Origin: Thamnaconus septentrionalis
Lineage: Eukaryota; Chordata; Actinopteri; Tetraodontiformes; Monacanthidae
NCBI GenBank assembly: GCA_009823395.1
Contig: CM020513.1
Coordinates: 14,807,001 to 14,871,000 of the forward strand
Reading direction: 5' to 3'
DNA: 64,000 bases
Shown: positions 1 through 13,600 of the stretch, piece by piece
Position numbering within the stretch: the first letter of the stretch is position 1
Layout: every line of letters begins with the position of its first letter
Translations under genes and position numbers: made by a program
The notes under the pieces: generated by a model
The model's database searches: none
What the model saw: only the letters and a program-made list of their open reading frames with translations
What the model was told of the DNA's origin: nothing

Positions 1-3000
1 GCAGTGGGTTTTCAACTTAATACACAAATTAAAAGGCGCCTGCAATATCAGATTTAGCTCATGCAGATGCAGGTGACAGCAGCTGACATTTTCACTGATT
101 GTCAGTTGGATTCAAATCACACTTCGCAGTGGGAAGATGTTCTGCTGCGCTGCAGTGGCTCCCTGTTGGGGCAGCCTTGTGTCTTCTTCCCAAAACACCG
201 AGTCCGCAGCTCCCAGGAAAGGTCAGGTGAGGTTAAACGTCTCAACCTGTGCATCAAGAACGCAGCTCGCTTAAGTGAGCCGCAGAGAGGGAATAATTGA
301 CCTGCTCCCCCTGCTGGAGGGCGTAATTAATCTGTCAGGATTTCACGAGCGCCACAGATCACTTCTGCCGCTGCCGCTTTAACTTGCGCAGGACCTTAAC
401 TGTCAGCAGGGCCGGCGCTAAACGCACTCCCTGCCGGAGCTCTGCAGGAGCGCCACCCTCTCTGTTCTCATCTCCACAAAGGAGACAAAGCACAAGGGGG
501 ACACACTGGGAATGAGAAGTGGGCTAACAGATGGGCAGTTCCAGGGAAAAGGGGGCCAGTGTGGAGAGCACAAAACAAATAACAGAAACACGGGTGGAAA
601 GGAGAAGACTATAATTTACCGTCACCGCAGGATCAAAATGTGCAATATAGTGATTACATTAACAAGCCCTTATGCTGGAACAAGTGTGAGTCAGCCGATA
701 CTCACTTAAACATATCAGAAAAATCAAATGGAGCCTTGATGAGGGTAGGGACTACTTTTTTTTCAGTACATGTGGGTGTAAGAAGGGAGTAGATGCAGAA
801 TACATAGTTCAGTTGGTGCATTTTCAGTGCAGGTGAGCTTAAGCTGAGTTTCCCCTTAATGGCACTGAAACTGAAGTGGACCTGCTGCAAATACAAAGTC
901 GTTGTGAAGGCTCAACTAAGAACAAGACCCCGGCGACGTTAATGATTGATCCAGGAGCAGACTGCTTAGCTGACGACGCAGCGATTTTAACAGCTCCACC
1001 TCCAGTCGCACACACGCACGGGTTCCTGGCAAACACACTCCCGGTTCGGTAAACTGTGGCGTTCTCTAATGGAACAGGTAGCTTTAAAAACTCCCCAAGC
1101 GGTTTAACTCTGGAAGCGCAACAGGAAAGGAATTATCTCCACTCTCGAGCTCGCGGCCAAACATTGGGCTTCCTCTCCCGTCGGTGTACACAGTTCAGTT
1201 CAGTTCAGCTCAGTTCAGCTCAGTTCAGTTCAGTTCAGTTCAGTTCAGTTCAGTTCAGCTCAGGTTCAGACTGCCCTGCAGTGCAGCTCACCGTGGCTGC
1301 TTCATCTCAGCTGGTCCTTGCAATGAAGTCATTGATGCCGAGCCTGAAACACCGCTACCAGGTGGGGCTGGTACTACTGCTATTCTAGCATTAAATTAAC
1401 AATACTTGACCATTTACTTTTACTGACTTACTTTACCATAAATCCCTTGAAAAATGTCTTAACTGTTTTCCATTATTTATTTTAGGATCATTCCAGTAAT
1501 TGAGCAGTTCTAGCAGTTGGTAACCAGTACTAACACTGGTATGAATGAGTTGGGGAACAAACATAATCCAGTTGCACTGCAATGATGTAATGATTCAGTC
1601 AGGTTGGTTTACTTGTCAAGCCTTTGTTTTTTGCTTTGTTTTGTTTCATCAGCCCATGTTGTACACATACAAGTGTGCATCATCATAATCATCATCATCA
1701 TCGTTGTGTCATGTCCCCCTGTACGCGACGGCATGTATCAAAGCCTGAGCGCTAAAAAAGAAGCAGACGAGCATCAAAGATGGGAAATGAACGGCTAAGA
1801 CGAATAAAGGCAGAAGAGGCCAACACCTGCTCCCCATCTCTCCCACACACACGCAGCTGCTCGCCGCACTGCTTCCACACAAGCACATCCCGAGCAGAGC
1901 GCACACCTGACAAATGGCGAACATCCACAGGGTGGGCTGAAAATCAAAAGGCTGGCTGCTGGGAGACGGAGAGAAGAACTGACAGTGGCGCCGTCTCCGC
2001 TCTCAAACTAGGCCATGACAGCGGGCTGATTAATAATCCACACACAAATATGGAGATGAAGAGCAAAAATCAATGATTGATAGAGTCGGAGGGGACACTT
2101 GTTGTTGTTCGCTGCTCCAGAGCCGCCAAGAGCGCCTCTCTGTGCAGACGGGGAAGGGAAACAATCAGACGGCAGGTGGAGATCCCAGCCAGCCAGGACT
2201 TCTCAGTCTTGTGTTTGCATGTTGAAGAGGCACATTTCATTTTTCTTCTGTTACAGACAATTAACAAAAAAAATCCTTTGCCAATCTCCAGAAATAGGAA
2301 ATGGCACATTTAGCCCTCTGACTACAGCTCCTTGCGAGAACTGACGCTCTGCTCTTCCACATGGTTGTGATGGGACAAATATAATGGCACCTCCATGAGG
2401 TCTCTAAGGGTGGAGCACAAACCTGGCTGGAGCTCTTGGAATGAACATTGGAGAGTTATCAATGCCCTTTGTGATATCACATAGGGATTCTCTGCAGGAC
2501 CAGTGTCTTTATAGACAAGTTTTATGAAAACGAAGTAAAGGATGAACAGTTCTCATGATGGCTGAAACGTAGGCAGAGTGATGCCTGCAAAATAAGCAGC
2601 ATATCAGGTTCCCTGCTTCAAATTGAGATGTTCAGGATATAAACACGAAAGGCATCCTTCTCTGTATGGCCATAGTGGTAGCTACTCTTGAATAAATGAG
2701 TTGCACGCAGACTTCCACCATGGATATGGAAAGCCATCTAATTTATTGATTATAATAGAGACAAGACAGAAATCTTTCCAGCTCACACGCACCTTAATGG
2801 ATTCACAGTCCTGTGTAACACGTAAGAAAGGGGGGGAAAAGAAAGGCTGTCGCTCTAACAACAGCCTAATCGGTTGCCTCCTGCTTTGCAAACCCCCCAG
2901 AGGAAGAAAAAAAAAAAAAACCTTCTCGTGGCCATCTTCCCTTTGATCATGGAGCGCTACACGGCGCGCCTATGTTTCGGGCTTATTTATAGCTCGCCAC

Positions 3001-5390
3001 CTCCAGCCTAGAAAATTAACAGATCGTTTTGGAACCCGAGAGCTGCGCCTGGACCCGGAGGATAATCTTACACGACAGCGTACGGAGGGTGCGAGTACAG
3101 CGCTGGCTGCAGTGTGAGGGGTGATGGGAGGCGAGCGGCCGAGGGCGAGGGAGGGAGAGAAAGAGAGAGAGAGAGGGCGACTTTTGCTGTGTGCCAAGGG
3201 CACATTCAAAATTACAAGGGGGGAGGGGCTGACCTGGAAACCAAAAACTGTACCAGGAAATCAATGATGAAAGTGATCAACAGTCGCCAGCCTCTGATCT
3301 GCAGTTACAGCATCTCTCCATGTGTGCGGTGGCTACGGTCAGGCCACATTCACTTCTTTTCCAATTCCCTTCCAAAATTCACTCACAGTCTTCCAAAAAA
3401 ACAACAACACACAAACGGCCATCTCCTCTAACATGCATTTGGCTCTCCATTAAAGCACTTAATTGGTTAAAGAATCCATATTGGCAGACTCACTACCCCG
3501 CTGCAGAGATAATAGATTTTTAATGGAGAGATGATGGTAAGGAGACCCTCTCAAGAGAGGCATCATGGCTGAATGCTGAGGCTCCCAAACCAAGCCAGGG
3601 CCTCGGTAGCTCATCGCACCCTCCCACTCGCTCTCCAATGACATCATCCTCCTAAACAGAATCCCCAAGTGTTGACCAGCAGCTGAGTGCTCTTCAGTTC
3701 GGGGAGGCCAATGAAACAGAAGTCAAGATGAAGATGTGAAGCGACAGAGTCTATTAATTCAGGAGATAAATCCAGTTATTAGGTTGTTAAACCCTTTAAA
3801 AACGAACCGTCCCCTTTTTTACCGTCCTCCCGAGGGAAGGGGGCAGGAGAGGCTACTTAACTCAACAATTTTTCTCGGTATTTTTGCCCTCCCAAACACA
3901 CCGACATGAGGGGTTTCTGTGCGCATCGGCGTGCGTACTTAAGCAAGACCTCTCTTACAGGCGGAGGAATCCAGACCCCACTGGGTCACCCTTTGAGCCA
4001 GGCAGACGAGGAGAAATGGAGGCAGCAGCAGCAGCGGGATGAAAAGGCCAGCTGACCTCCACACAAAGACCTGTCAGTTAGAGAAGCCATGATGCTTATC
4101 ATCAGCCACCACAACAGTGGGAGCGGCAGTGTGAATCTCATCTAAAATAGAGTCGGTCGGACTGAATGAGGTGCCAGCCAAGCTGCAAGAAGATCACGAC
4201 AGATTTAAACTGGGAGAATTTTCATGCTTCAAGTTAAACCGTTGAAACTAATCAAAGCCTATAATCCAACACCAGGCTGATGATGGTGCGTCTTCTGCAA
4301 AACCTGAGTTGAAGAGCTGCACATATTTTTGGCAGGCAGCTGGGCACCACCCAGATCACAGCTGTTCACAGAGAGGGGACGAGACGATAAATATCGCACC
4401 TCCACTGACACGCTGGGCCGTCTCCAGCCGTCTATAATCTATCATCAGATTCACACGACTCCCGCCCAGAGCTCCACATGTTGGTCCAGGTTGTGTTGCA
4501 TATTGTGTTGACTTACATGCAGCGTGTTATTGATGGGGATGGCTTACAGCGGCAGAAGTGATGAGCGCATTGGACATTGATGACAGGACAACAAAAGGAG
4601 TCATCAAAATCTACCACAAACTAAACTTGTGTTGCAAATCTCAGCATATGTCTCATGGAATTGATTTTGTACTTGAAATGAACCATATCCTGTTATGTCA
4701 TCGTCCCTTTGGGACTTATTCAATGCTTTTGGCCGTTTTACTCGGTAGTAAATAAAGTCCAGGTCAGCTTTCTCGATGCCTCGTCATGGAATCTAACTTC
4801 CGCAGTGATACATTCAATTTTTACTCAGTGTGACGGGGCGTCACCCTACTTGAGCGTGTGATCAACATCGACAACGGCATCGTTACCACCGCTTGGCTTA
4901 GCGTTTAACGCCGAAAAAAAGGAGAGAGTGCGCAAAAAAGGTGCTTTCCACCAAAATATTTCCGCTGATGTAATCAAAATTCGATGGGTTTAAACGGAAA
5001 ACGAGAGCGTTGTGAGGGATGGTGACACGTTTGTCATCGATTACCAAGTTCCAACCCAACAACTCGGGGTGGATTGTTTATCAGGATTCAAAATAAGAAT
5101 GTGCAAAAGAAAAATAGCGGCACCTGTGTAATTCCTCACACATTTATCTCAGATTGGGGCCAGCACCAGTGGCGGTGGTCGATAGAGAAGAGCTCGCCGG
5201 GCGTCAATTGAAATGTTGTGATAGCTAGCTAACATGGTTGGAGCTGCGGACCGCAACCTCCCGTGGAGCAAGAAAAAAAAAATCAATGAAATGAAAAAAA
5301 CAAAACAAAACAAAAAAATACATAGCATTCATTAAAAAAAGAGAAAAAAACCAACACACCAGACACTTGAAAACAGAGAGATTCTGAATA
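1..5390. other. Non-coding stretch, probably hras intron or flank
   Basis: I see no coding exon here on either strand. Reading frames are short and lack splice context or recognisable domains. The stretch has a TTCAG tandem repeat (1191-1262), A-rich runs near 2909-2922 and 5270-5350, and otherwise unique sequence. HRAS coding exons, which encode the very conserved P-loop and switch regions, are not present. By mammalian synteny hras should lie to the left on the minus strand, so this is plausibly its first intron. That placement is an inference. Confidence 0.5.
1191..1262. repeat. (TTCAG)n pentanucleotide tandem repeat
   Basis: About 14 copies of a 5-base unit, CAGTT/CAGCT, follow one another with T/C variation in the fifth base. 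The apparent open frames across it (repeating SSVQF/QFSSV) are artefacts of the repeat. Confidence 0.9.
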
Positions 5391-5424
5391 TTTTAGGACT
5401 CAGGAATGCGTACTCCATACTTAC

Positions 5425-5650
5425 AGCAAGCAGGGGTCTCACTGACAAGAGCGACGTTTTTCGTGCACCGGAGAAGAAGAAGATCTTCCAACTCTGAAAC
5501 ACAGTGCGCTTGATGTGCGTCGTCCAGTGATCTTTGGATGTAATGCTCAGTGCCGTCTCTAATGGAAGGGCTCAATTTTCAGTCGCTAGAAGGAAGGCAC
5601 TCGGGCATTCTTCACTGGAGCTGTATAGGAGCCTAGCCCGCGCCGAACAA
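5425..5650 (-). other. Candidate minus-strand 5' UTR exon (probably hras)
   Basis: Read on the minus strand, the sequence ends in ...CTTGCT followed by GTAAGTATGG, a near-consensus 5' splice donor with its GT at 5424-5423. Upstream on that strand the DNA is CpG-bearing and has a short GA/CT repeat at 5661-5682, as fish promoters often do. HRAS has a non-coding first exon and is head-to-head with LRRC56 in mammals. This is therefore the expected place for the hras leader exon. The 5' edge is not defined by sequence and no coding part is visible, so the identity rests on synteny and the donor. Confidence 0.4.
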
Positions 5651-6152
5651 TGTGCTTCCACAGAGAGAGAGAGAGAGAGAGCGAGGGGCCGAGGCGGAGT
5701 GTGGAGCCCACGCCCAGCTCTATCAAACATAGAACCGCCCTGGTTACCCTGCGTTTTGCTGGTGCGTTCAAATGCTAGCGGAAATATAGGAACTCTGCTG
5801 CGTGTTTGTCACTTGTCGCAGCTTAAAACCTTTATTCAAGACGGACACGAACGTAATAGTGATAGCCAGTTCGTCTCTTTTTAATTGCCGGATGATTTAA
5901 AGACATCATGTTAGAATTCATTATCACTATAAGTCCTTAAATACGAGCTATGGGTCAGTGTCAAATTTGGTGATTAGCATGGGTATATGAAGGCAGCACC
6001 GGATCATCAATTGCCCAGTTAAAATGATCGTCGGTGGAGGAGGAAAGGTTTATTTCGGGTTAAGATGTTTACCGGTTCATTTGAACGGGTAAAATAAATA
6101 TTTACTTGTCGTTTTTCTGAGTTCGCGGGCGTTTTCAAGAAGAGGCGCAACT

Positions 6153-6166
6153 ACTACAATTCCCAG
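6153..6166 (+). promoter_or_regulatory. ZNF143/THAP11-type promoter motif
   Basis: ACTACAATTCCCAG matches the long ZNF143 (Staf) binding element found at many bidirectional housekeeping promoters. It sits between the minus-strand donor at 5424 and the lrrc56 coding start at 6535. An ETS-type CAGGAAGT follows at 6195-6202. Together they mark the likely shared lrrc56/hras promoter. No TATA box is evident. Confidence 0.6.
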
Positions 6167-6296
6167 GGAGCCAAGGATATCGCTGAGTCGTATCCAGGAA
6201 GTAATGCATGGTTGTCAAGCAAACTTCTGCCTGAAAGTGCAGTGAGTCTTCACAGTGTGATGATGAATATAATTGGTCAGCACGTCACCGCGAAAG
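6167..6296 (+). other. lrrc56: Candidate non-coding first exon of lrrc56
   Basis: The sequence CGAAAG|GTAAAC gives a usable donor at 6297-6298, just downstream of the ZNF143 and ETS motifs. The next acceptor (TTTACATTTCAG, ending 6522) opens the exon carrying the start codon. The intron would be about 225 bases. The 5' end is a guess from the promoter motifs. Confidence 0.4.
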
Positions 6297-6534
6297 GTAA
6301 ACTCATTTATTAATTTAAAAAACAACTCGCTATTCAAATAAACATAAAACGCCCCTGGTTTTACAGCGCTTTCGTTTTCTGTTAAAGACATTTTCCTTTT
6401 CAACATTTCTAAGGGAAGGATATCGGTGGATACGTGTAGACTGCGATTTCTACTTAATTAATAGCTACATTTATTTAGCTCAAAGACCCATGCCAAAGTT
6501 TCTTTACACTTTTACATTTCAGGGAGGTGAAAGG

Positions 6535-9500
6535 ATGAGTTGCTGTCACCAGCCTGTGCTCCAAGAAGCGAGGCCTGGCACAGCACGGGTCCGAGTGACT
6601 GACCTGAGTGGTCCAGGTGTCATCAACCCAACTCCACACATAGACCCCAGTGAGAGTGAAGCAGAAGCGGAACCTTTTGACATCTCCCCAGCGAAGCTGG
6701 TAGGTTCTCCCCAGGTGTTCGAGACTTGTTTCCGTCATTGATGTACTTGTTGTTGATGGGTCCCCCCCTTTAATTTAGTTTAATTCATTTTGTGGTCATT
6801 GCATGTGTGCATACAAGGTAAAATCAATTTTTTTGACTTGTTCTTGTCTTTTCCATTCCTCACAGGAATTGCTGTGTGGAACAGGAAATCTCTCGAATTT
6901 GACATCACTGGAGATCTGCGTTGACACTCGTGAAAACTCTCTGGGAAACTTTGGTAAGCTATGTGAAGAATAAAATATACAAAACATATAAATCCGAGTC
7001 TGCTTCCTTAAGCCATGATGATCAGGTTCAGATCTTGTTACTAGTAGGTTAAATTCAGTATTATGCATAAAGGTTAGTGCAGTGGACAGCACTGTCACCT
7101 CACAGCAGGGAATTTTGTGGGTTTGACTGCTACCTAGGGCCTTTCTGTATGTTTCCATGTTCTCCAGTTTCAGACATACACATTGTTCTCATTGGCAACT
7201 CTAATTTTCTCTTTGTTGTCCATTTGATGAGCCAGCAACTGCTTCAGAATCTCCTCCACTTTTGCCTTAAGACTGCTGGCTTTAGCACCCCACCCTAAGT
7301 GCAGGATACACAGTGATGGAAAATAGATGAGCTGATTACGTAAATAGGGTAGCACATTCAGATGCTTTTTTTTTTTTTTTTTAGGGAAATAACAAACAGC
7401 TGATCAGAATTACGTAATAACACGCTAAATGACAAACAACAGATGATGCATTTATTTACCCAGACACCGTTGTGATGACGCACAGTCTGCTGTCATGCTG
7501 GATACTGACAACTGCATCTTGCCTGATATCATATCCAGTGCTGTAGCTTCAGAGCAAGATGACAAAGCTCATGGTGGGGTGCTCACCTTTGTCCTCAGAA
7601 TTTCACAAGAGCAGACATGACTGAGCACGACGAAACCAATGTTCCCCTCTCTGTTGACACGTCTCCCTTTTCTCTGATAACACTGAATTCTCGACAGGAA
7701 AGAAAATTTGAAAACATGGTTGACAGAACCTATTAAATAAACAATCCCTCTGTCACATTAACATGAGAGACGTACCTTCTTTTACCTGCTTGTCTTGCAG
7801 GTGCCTACTTGCCCAGGCTGGTGCAGCTCAGACTGAACAACAGCATGATAACGTCAGTAAGGTAAGAGTTTCATTGACATAACACAAGTGTCATCTTTCG
7901 GCTTCCAACACAAGCAGACTTTAATTATGTTCTCTTCACGTACTACTACACACCTTTAAGCAAAGGTAAACATGCGTTATTGTTCCAATGTAGGTTCCAC
8001 ATCTGTACTAGCTGAAAGTAAGTAAACGGGTTCAGTTTTTTCCATGAAGAGAAGTGGAATCTGACTAAGACTAGTAATGAAATTATGGGAGTTACTGCAC
8101 TTTACGCTGTTCAAACATGTGTTAGGAGACACTTTTTAGCCAGAGGCCCCAAAGGCAGGCTTTGAAGCTGGAAAAAGGTCAGAAGTCACACTGATGTTAA
8201 CCTGTTGAGAAAAAAAGGTAGAGTGGAGTCAAAGTGCATGTGTAGTGCACCGCACTGCAAGGCTTTGCCCACAGGTGTGTGTTACACGCCGGTTTTAGTT
8301 GGATGTGCACGTTGCTCCTTTTACACTGGACACCAGCTGATGTGGAGCCTTTCGGGATGAATGCACATGGAAAACAGGTTCACCTACTGGCACCGCAGTG
8401 TAACACAGAGGGTGCTGTGGCATATCAGCTTTCAGGTGTCTTCACTTTGGCTGCAATGCAAAAAAGGTACATGCATGGATGCACGCTGTTTTCCCTGGGC
8501 TGTTTTATCAGTGTGATCTCAGCCACTACTGCATCATTAAAATGGGACACAAAAGTAATAAACCTCCAGGATGACGCACACAGACATCGCAGCATTTCCT
8601 CTTACAACAGGCCAGGTGGCAGTTGCACAAGAGAAAGCAGAAAAATAGAGAGCTCCACCCTGAGAGTAGCTGAGCAGAGTCAACCGGACATTCACTGCTT
8701 CTGATAGCATTTCCTGCTCTGGGCTGAGGGACCATGTTGCATTCAGGGTGTTCTAGGGGTTAGAGACTATCCACAACCCCAGAAGAGGCAGAGGCCGAGG
8801 CTCTGCTGGAAGGGGTGTGCTGGGGAAACAAGTGGGCGGCAGAGGAGTGAAAAGAGCTCTAAGCTTCTGTGGCCTAGGTACTGGGTAGCCTCTCCCATGT
8901 TTCATGCTGTTATGTAACCAGCTCCCCGAGTCAATTGTGGCATAATTTGTCTGCCCAGAGACCTGGGAACCACCCTCTCCCACCTCCAGGTACTGTGGAT
9001 TCCTCGCTGCTCCCTGCTGGACCTAGATGGCATTTCAACTTTTTCCTCCCTAAAGGTAAAATTTATGTTTACAAGATAAGATAAGCCATTTCCAAGGAAT
9101 TCATTTCGACACATTAGTCAGTCATGACTCATTGTGGCTGCAGCACTCATTAATTAATTTTTTTTTTTTTTAAATTAATGAAGAAGGAGCTTTGTCTGTT
9201 TCTCAGTCAATGAGATCATACAAAAAATACCAACTACACAGCAAATTATCATAAGTCAACTCATCATATTTTTATTCTTTACTTCTGCCCATCTCTGCCT
9301 CCCTTCTCTTAGGAATTATACGTTGCTTATAACAGTTTGTCAGACCTGAGTCAAGTTGGCATGCTGGAGAACCTGCAGCTGCTCGACCTGGAGGGAAACG
9401 ATGTGGATGATCTGGTCCAGGTTCAATATCTGGGGCTGTGTGGCAAACTCCAGACACTCACGCTGGAGGGGAACCCTGTGTGTTTCTGCCCAAACCCTTC

Positions 9501-10555
9501 TGCCGTCCAGGTGGAGTAAATTACCCCTATTATTACGTTAAAACATTGATGATTTTGCAAAATTACAGGTTTGAAAGTTGCTGATGGTTCCCACAAAAGA
9601 ACAGACATAAAATGAGATTTGAGGTCCACCTTCTTCCACATGTGTCTCACCAAGCCCCAATATGAATCGCTTTCAGTTGGTTTTTAGTATCCCATCACCA
9701 ATCGGCTTCGCTGGAGTTGAGATGAAAGCAGGAAGCGACTGCTGCAAGCTATCATCAAAAAACACAGAATAAGACAAAAGCAGGAAAGAGAAGAGAGTGG
9801 CAGTGAAACCTTTTCAGCGGGAAAGGTGTTTTTACTTCACTCCTGTACTGGCTTTGGCAAAAGGTTATCCAAACAGCATCGCACCACACAGTAGTGCTGC
9901 CCTTCTCACGCAGAGGAGGGCAACTGCGGTTGCTGCCTGGTTCTACATGAAGCAGAAAATTTAATATCTGATTGGTCTGCTTTGGATGTAATAAACAGAA
10001 GTATATTCAGTTACCCCCATAATCTTTTTTTTTTTTTAATAGAGCTTCCCTTTACAAGTATTCTCTGTAGGCGTTTTACCACACAGATACATGGAATAAA
10101 TTCACTGTATTTAGGAAAGATGACATCTGTTGTACCAAGTGTGGTAAGAAAACGATTAAAAGGCAAACAGCCGCACAGTTGACACTTTAATGAAAATGAA
10201 AACGAAAGTCCCTTAATTCCAGAAAAATATCCCTGCGTTGAATTGCCAGACAGTTTTCAATTGCCAGTCTTAATAATGGCAATTTATAGTGCTATGAGAT
10301 GTTTCTGCAAGGGTTGAAACTCCAGTTCCCCTCTTCAATTTGGAGACACAGTGTGCTGGGAGTTTTTTTTTTTTGGGACACTGTGAATGTGTTTATTTAC
10401 ACCCACCAGCAAAGCATTAATTAGGAAACTGGGGCAATGAGGGGAGATGCTGAGCTGAATATGCATTAGGCCTGCGCTTTGTTGTGACTGAGGGCTTCTT
10501 AGGTTTTTTTCTGTCTTGCCAAGCTATCACTCTTCTCACTCTCCCTCTCTTTCCA

Positions 10556-10610
<55 letters not shown>

Positions 10611-10612
10611 CA

Positions 10613-10651
<39 letters not shown>

Positions 10652-13600
10652 CCGCTTACTTCCTCTCACCAAGCCCCCCATTCTCCTCCTGCTTTCTCTT
10701 TCATATCCTCTCTGCCAGCCTCCTTAGTCTCGTTTTCATTCATTGCATCTGTGTGGTTTTGAGAAGAGCAGGAGTGCTTTGGTGTGATTACTCAGTAGCT
10801 CAGCAATCCATCACACGCCATTGTCCACTCCTTCTCCGTCTCTCCTCTTGTCCGTCTGTTTTTAAGTCTGATCAGACCTCAGACCTCAGTGCAAACTTAA
10901 ATAGCTGGAGTTATTAACCCAGGTGGGTTTTTGCATATTTATCAAGGCTGCACTTTCAAAAGTAAAATGTGTTTTTAAAAAATCCACAAATTGGGTTTTG
11001 AATGGGTGGTTTAATCCAAAGAGTCAACTCAAAGATAATAAATCAAACCTAGATTTTGACTGTGTGTAGTCTTTGCACATTGCCATACTGAAAGAATAAT
11101 AAAATAAATTGTAGTCAGGCTGGCAGGCTGATTAACCTATCAGAGGCACTGAGGTCCTTTCAGTGGCGCTCCGTAAGCAGTTTCCTCTCATCAGCGGATT
11201 CCATTTGGAGATGGCCACCCTGATGCTAATCCCTGTTCTCTAAGGTCCCACTTGGTCTCAGATCCTTCTCATAAGCTGTGGCGTCAGGGTGAAATCATCC
11301 TTATAAGTGGACCTGCTGTTTACGCAAATGGAAATGGAAATGCTTATTACTAACACAAACACAACAGTTACTTATTTGTTCTTGACTTAATTTAACTAAA
11401 AACTGTCTATGTATCTTCTGCTCCATTTTGTATTAACACCCTAAAAATTATTGTGCATGGGGCCCTTAGCAACTCCCTATTTTTATTTTATATGTGGCTG
11501 AAAAGTTGCAAAAGTGTCTAAACTCTAGTATTCATCACCAACTAATTTTCCTCTTCTTTTGCTTCTCTCAGATCTCAGACTACAGTTATCGGGCTGCAGT
11601 GAGGGAGTTGATCCCTCAGCTGCGTTACCTGGACGATGTGCAGGTGGAGGAGGAGGGCCGTCACTGCAGCAGCTGCACCAAGGGAGACGACTGGGCCGTC
11701 CTCCGACACTCCATCAGAGACCCCAACCTCCCTCGGGCAGACATGGATGAAGGTGTGTGTGTGTGTGTGTATGTGTGTGTTTATACATGTTGTTTTGACT
11801 CATTTCGAGCAGCTCGGTTGATTACCACTCGGTGTTAAATGAACCCTTTCATCTTCACAGAGGAAGCTCCACATGATGTACGGCCCTGCAGCAGAGCAGC
11901 TTCTGCCAGGCTCCCTCCTCCCAGCCGCTCCCTTGTCAGACTCTCGTCTGGCTCCAGACCACGCACTTGCTCCACACCCACGACGGCAACCATGCCTGGA
12001 GTTTTATCTCCGCCCGGGTCCAGACCTGGTTCTGCAGACCCACATCTAGCAACCGTCGCAGCAGAAACCAGTGGTCTGACACATGGTGAGACACTGTGAT
12101 GACTGTTTTTCACACTGATGTGTCTGCTGTTAGATCTTTCACATCCCACCACACTGACAGAACTTCAGCAATGCCACAAACTGTATGACAAGTGCGTTGC
12201 TGCTTGAAGCTTTTTCCCTCGTGGCACTGCTGACCCATTTGAAGCACCCATACCTCTCTATCATCTTCAGTACTTGCATCAACTCCCTTCTTTTTCTCAT
12301 CCACACCGTTTGGATCACTGCACAAAGCAAAGGTCTTCCCACAGCGCCATCTGGTGGAGGCAGTTTAAATGTCTATCTAATGTGTTTCTGATTGAAGGAG
12401 CCGGAAAGATCCTGTTCTGTGGAAATCCAGTCCAGGCTCTTCGGGCAAGACGAGAGAAGTTGATGGTAGGTTGTGTGTTCTTGCAGTAAAAAAGTGTTTC
12501 AAAGTGTTTTTTGTGTACACATAAACAACAAAGAGCTACTCTGAGTGTGCCTTGAAAGCACGAAATAGCAGTTGGACAGAATCAGCTGCTCTCCTATTCA
12601 AACTGAAGGTGTTGAATATTAGCAGGTTAACTGGTCCTTGACAGATGGAGCTCTCGCTGTCACCTTTGCTCAGACACCTTTGTCTGTCTTTCATCCTGTT
12701 TCCACGTCTGTCACTCTCTTCAGACAGCACCCACCAACTCATCTCTCTCCGCCCGGGAGTTTCCCGTCCACGTGCCCGAACACACCTACGACCTGGAGGA
12801 ACCTGACGGTCGGGAGCGTGCTGATGTGTTTGCAGAGCTCCGAGCTTGGAGGGAGCAGCACAGCAAGTACTGATCACTCAAACGTCGACAGCGCACTGCA
12901 TGAATTTGTTCACATCTGACTGGTGTTGACACACCAGCGTGCGAGTTTCCAACAGAGACGTTTCATGCAGACGCTGATCGCATCTGGAACTCCCCATTGT
13001 TGTGGCTCAAAGGAAGTTCTGGAATTTTTTTGTTGCAAAGTGTGCCACTCTGTTGAAGCACCTTTTTGTTTCTTCCTTCATCCTGAAGGGTTTCTTCCAC
13101 ACTACCCGTCAATCACACCAACCCTCCTTTCTTCCAGGCGTCTCCAAGCCATAGAGAAAGAGAGATCACCACAGGTCCTGGCTATTCAACATAGTGATGA
13201 AGAGGAAGGAAGAGAAGATCACAGTGAAGATGAAGACTCTAGGGGTGGTGGCACTGACAGCACTGACGAAGAAGAGGAGAGGGATGAAGACAGTAAGGGC
13301 ACTGGCTCACCAGATTCATCTCTAGACTCAACTTCTCCAGGTGAGTTTGCACTGCAGACGCACTCTTTGCTCTTCCCAAATGAAATGTAGCCAGAATCAA
13401 TGTCAGCAACTCATTTGTTTTCTTTTGTATTGTTTTGTTTTTCAGAGCTGCTTAACAAAGGAGTTCCTTTGCCAGATATAGCCACTCGCTCTGGGTCACC
13501 AAACATTCTGTTGGGCCCTCTCCTCCTCTTTTAGCCACAGCAACAGCCAGTTACCATAAACTACCAGGAATCAGAGCACGTCGGCTTCAGCGGTGCAACG

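Noticed and set aside
1..5390. Expected hras coding exons
   Set aside because: I looked on the minus strand for sequence coding the P-loop and DTAGQE regions and found none. Only a possible leader exon near 5425 remains.
8279..8704. 141-codon open frame inside an lrrc56 intron
   Set aside because: No splice context, domain or recognisable match; it lies between well-supported lrrc56 exons and is probably chance.
10417..10917. Open frames coding for poly-(TH) or poly-(CV)
   Set aside because: Pure translation of the CA microsatellite at 10557-10650.
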